From assembly GCA_031284275.1 (NCBI GenBank), contig JAITAD010000079.1:1-7683 (forward strand): a stretch of 7,683 nucleotides of DNA, in the 5' to 3' direction. The position numbers and the translations under genes were made by a program. This document shows, piece after piece, positions 6,275 through 7,683 of this stretch. The stretch comes from Tannerellaceae bacterium. Its GTDB lineage: Bacteria; Bacteroidota; Bacteroidia; Bacteroidales; Tannerellaceae. A model generated the notes under the pieces. The model was not told the DNA's origin. It did no database searches and saw only the letters and a list, made by a program, of their open reading frames with translations. Position 1 is the first letter of the stretch, and the number at the start of each line of letters is the position of its first letter.

Positions 6275-7291
6275 TCAATCTGCCAAGAGCATTCCACGCG
6301 GAAACTGCATCGTCGCACAATGCAGCGATCCATGCTGACGCAGTAATGCTCGGCAATCTATCCCCCGTACTTCTCGATTCGGAAAAACATGCCTGAATAC
6401 TTCCAAAGCCGCCACATCTTCCGGTATCCCGTAGACAGGCGCCAAGACAGCACCATTGATAAAAAGGAAGTTTGCATACGTCGCCGGCAGACGTTCCCCA
6501 CGGTATACCACCAACGAAGGCAAGGGTAATGCTACCAATCGGTAGGGACGTCCGTCTGCCTGCCTGAACGAACGTAATTGTTCTTCCATCCGCTTCAACT
6601 CCGTAAAATGCGAGTCCGACGGTTTGCACGATGTATAAAGCAACGTCCCTGCATCCGCAAAACGCACCAGCGTATCGATGTGCCCATCGGTATCATCTCC
6701 TTCAAGCAATCCGTATTCCACCCACAGGGTTCGGCTTATTCCTAAGGTTTGGGCGAATATGGCTTCCATCTCCAAGCGTTCCCGTCGGGGGTGGCGCCGT
6801 TCGGCACATATCGCCGAGGTCAGCAGGGTTCCCTTTCCGTCGGTTTCCATGTTGCCGCCCTCACAAACCAGATCTTCTCGCCGGAGATAGGTCGTCGATG
6901 GTGCGAAGACGCCGCCGCTACGAAACAATCTGCCTCCTGTGGCATCGTCTGCTGTCGCCTCGAACTTCCCGCCCCAACCGTCAAACCGAAAATCTACCAA
7001 TTTGTTCCCTTCTACCGTCAGCGGAGCATAGTCACGCGTCCATGTATCGTCAAGCGGCAGCTCAACAAAGTGCACCAGTTTCCCTTTCCCCGTTCTACAG
7101 CCATACTCTCGCTCCGCCTTTCTACGGTCACGGCAAAGCAGCGTAAGCCCTTCCCGTTGCACAATCTCCCCGATAATCTTTCGATAACAATCTCTTGCTT
7201 CCTCCGTATCTTCTCCCCAGTCCATCTCTTCATCAGGCCAGGCCATCATCACGCCTTCCTGTGCCTCCCATTCTGCCAATAATCGCCCCAT
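6275..7291 (-). CDS. aguA: Agmatine deiminase (Porphyromonas-type peptidylarginine deiminase family)
   Basis: Cytoplasmic enzyme of 338 aa that hydrolyses agmatine to N-carbamoylputrescine and ammonia, a step from arginine to putrescine and spermidine. The guanidino-modifying fold is shown by its motifs: an N-terminal EWEAQEGVMMAWP, LDDTWTRDYAP with Asp87, CEGGNMETDGKGT around Glu144, DDTDGHIDTLVRF with catalytic His204, and HGSLHCATMQFP near the C terminus with nucleophile Cys325. All are intact and the length fits the family (about 340-370 aa). The partner gene aguB, N-carbamoylputrescine amidase, is not in the window. The start codon is 9 bp after the stop of the DivIC-like gene, so the two are probably cotranscribed. 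A free peptidylarginine deiminase is less likely, since those are exported and no signal peptide is present. Confidence 0.94.
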   Translation of the reverse strand: MGRLLAEWEAQEGVMMAWPDEEMDWGEDTEEARDCYRKIIGEIVQREGLTLLCRDRRKAEREYGCRTGKGKLVHFVELPLDDTWTRDYAPLTVEGNKLVDFRFDGWGGKFEATADDATGGRLFRSGGVFAPSTTYLRREDLVCEGGNMETDGKGTLLTSAICAERRHPRRERLEMEAIFAQTLGISRTLWVEYGLLEGDDTDGHIDTLVRFADAGTLLYTSCKPSDSHFTELKRMEEQLRSFRQADGRPYRLVALPLPSLVVYRGERLPATYANFLFINGAVLAPVYGIPEDVAALEVFRHVFPNREVRGIDCRALLRQHGSLHCATMQFPRGMLLAD

Positions 7292-7300
7292 GGTACCGGC

Positions 7301-7612
7301 CTATTCTTCGGAGAATACAAAAAGATCCTCATTGGGGGCTTTCATCCGGTAATCTTCACGCGCCAAACGTTCGATGTCGTTACGGCGAGGTGTTCGCAAT
7401 CTCTCCAACTGCCGCCGCGACACTTCAAGTTCGGAACGGTAACGTTCGATATCGGCCTCAATACGGCGTATCTTACGATCGTAAGTAAAACGGTGGTAAA
7501 GACTGCTATCCCCCGTGACGAAAGTGACAACAAAAAATATTGCCGCTACGACCGTATAAGCATTCAGCCATGGCAAACGACGGCGCAAATCTTTAAGCAA
7601 CTTCATCTTCAT
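7301..7612 (-). CDS. DivIC/FtsB-like septum formation initiator protein
   Basis: Small bitopic membrane protein of 103 aa. A short basic cytoplasmic N terminus (LKDLRRRLP) is followed by one membrane segment (about 18-34), then an extracytoplasmic coiled coil (about 44-76, rich in Arg, Glu and Leu), and then the conserved tail ERLAREDYRMKAPNEDLFVF, which is diagnostic of the DivIC/FtsB family. These proteins join FtsL and FtsQ in the divisome and help activate septal peptidoglycan synthesis. A second ATG two codons in (7606) is an alternative start. The gene is the first of a two-gene unit with agmatine deiminase, and an exact TAnnTTTG element lies just upstream. The symbol is left blank because ftsB and divIC are both used for this family. 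Confidence 0.9.
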   Translation of the reverse strand: MKMKLLKDLRRRLPWLNAYTVVAAIFFVVTFVTGDSSLYHRFTYDRKIRRIEADIERYRSELEVSRRQLERLRTPRRNDIERLAREDYRMKAPNEDLFVFSEE

Positions 7613-7617
7613 GGGGG

Positions 7618-7625
7618 CAAAGATA
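7618..7625 (-). promoter_or_regulatory. -7 element of the divIC-like/aguA operon
   Basis: On the minus strand TATCTTTG exactly matches TAnnTTTG and ends five bases before the ATG at 7612. No TTTG is found at the expected -33 distance (about 7645-7648). If used, the mRNA would be leaderless or nearly so with respect to the first ATG; the second ATG at 7606 would allow a few more leader bases. Confidence 0.45.
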
Positions 7626-7683
7626 GGTCTTCAAACTGAAAATTATACTTTTGCCGGCGCCGGGGCGGTCAAAATTAAATGTG
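7626..7683. other. Non-coding right edge with a plus-strand -7 match and a GC-rich palindrome
   Basis: A plus-strand TACTTTTG (7646-7653) also fits TAnnTTTG and could drive a gene beginning at or beyond the window edge; an ATG occurs at 7679. The perfect 10-bp palindrome CCGGCGCCGG (7654-7663) follows it directly. It is not followed by a T-run on either strand, so it is not an evident terminator. Without the sequence to the right, the roles cannot be settled. Confidence 0.3.

Overview
The window looks like a chromosomal segment of a Bacteroidota bacterium, most likely a gut-type Bacteroidales. The support is mixed. Several genes have the TAnnTTTG -7 element typical of this phylum, and two of them pair with a TTTG-like -33 element about 19-20 bp upstream. 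The gene content is also typical of the phylum: a DivIC/FtsB-like protein, a Porphyromonas-type agmatine deiminase, a periplasmic helix-hairpin-helix protein fused to an outer-membrane barrel, and an HtrA protease. No RNA gene, CRISPR array, transposase or integrase was seen.

Layout, left to right. (1) 13-1179, minus strand: a membrane-anchored HtrA/Deg serine protease with a single PDZ domain and a well-matched Bacteroidota promoter. (2) 1446-3150, minus strand: a HipBA toxin-antitoxin module, with the antitoxin hipB upstream of the HipA-family kinase toxin. The module carries three copies of a 43-bp interrupted palindrome: one between hipB and hipA, one just upstream of hipB, and one about 55 bp further upstream. 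(3) 3421-6271, plus strand: a two-gene operon for exported envelope proteins, a small PorV/PorQ-like barrel followed by a 670-aa HhH-plus-barrel protein. (4) 6275-7612, minus strand: a two-gene operon of a DivIC/FtsB-like division protein and agmatine deiminase. It converges on the HhH gene with only 3 bp between stop codons.

The flanking genes are envelope and housekeeping functions: protein quality control, outer-membrane proteins, septum formation and polyamine synthesis. The hip module is the accessory part. By eye its strand composition differs from its neighbours, and it brings its own repeat family. The most interesting signals are the three palindromes, which are probably HipB operators that also overlap the hipA promoter, and the uncharacterised pair of outer-membrane genes whose second member carries a ComEA-like HhH domain.
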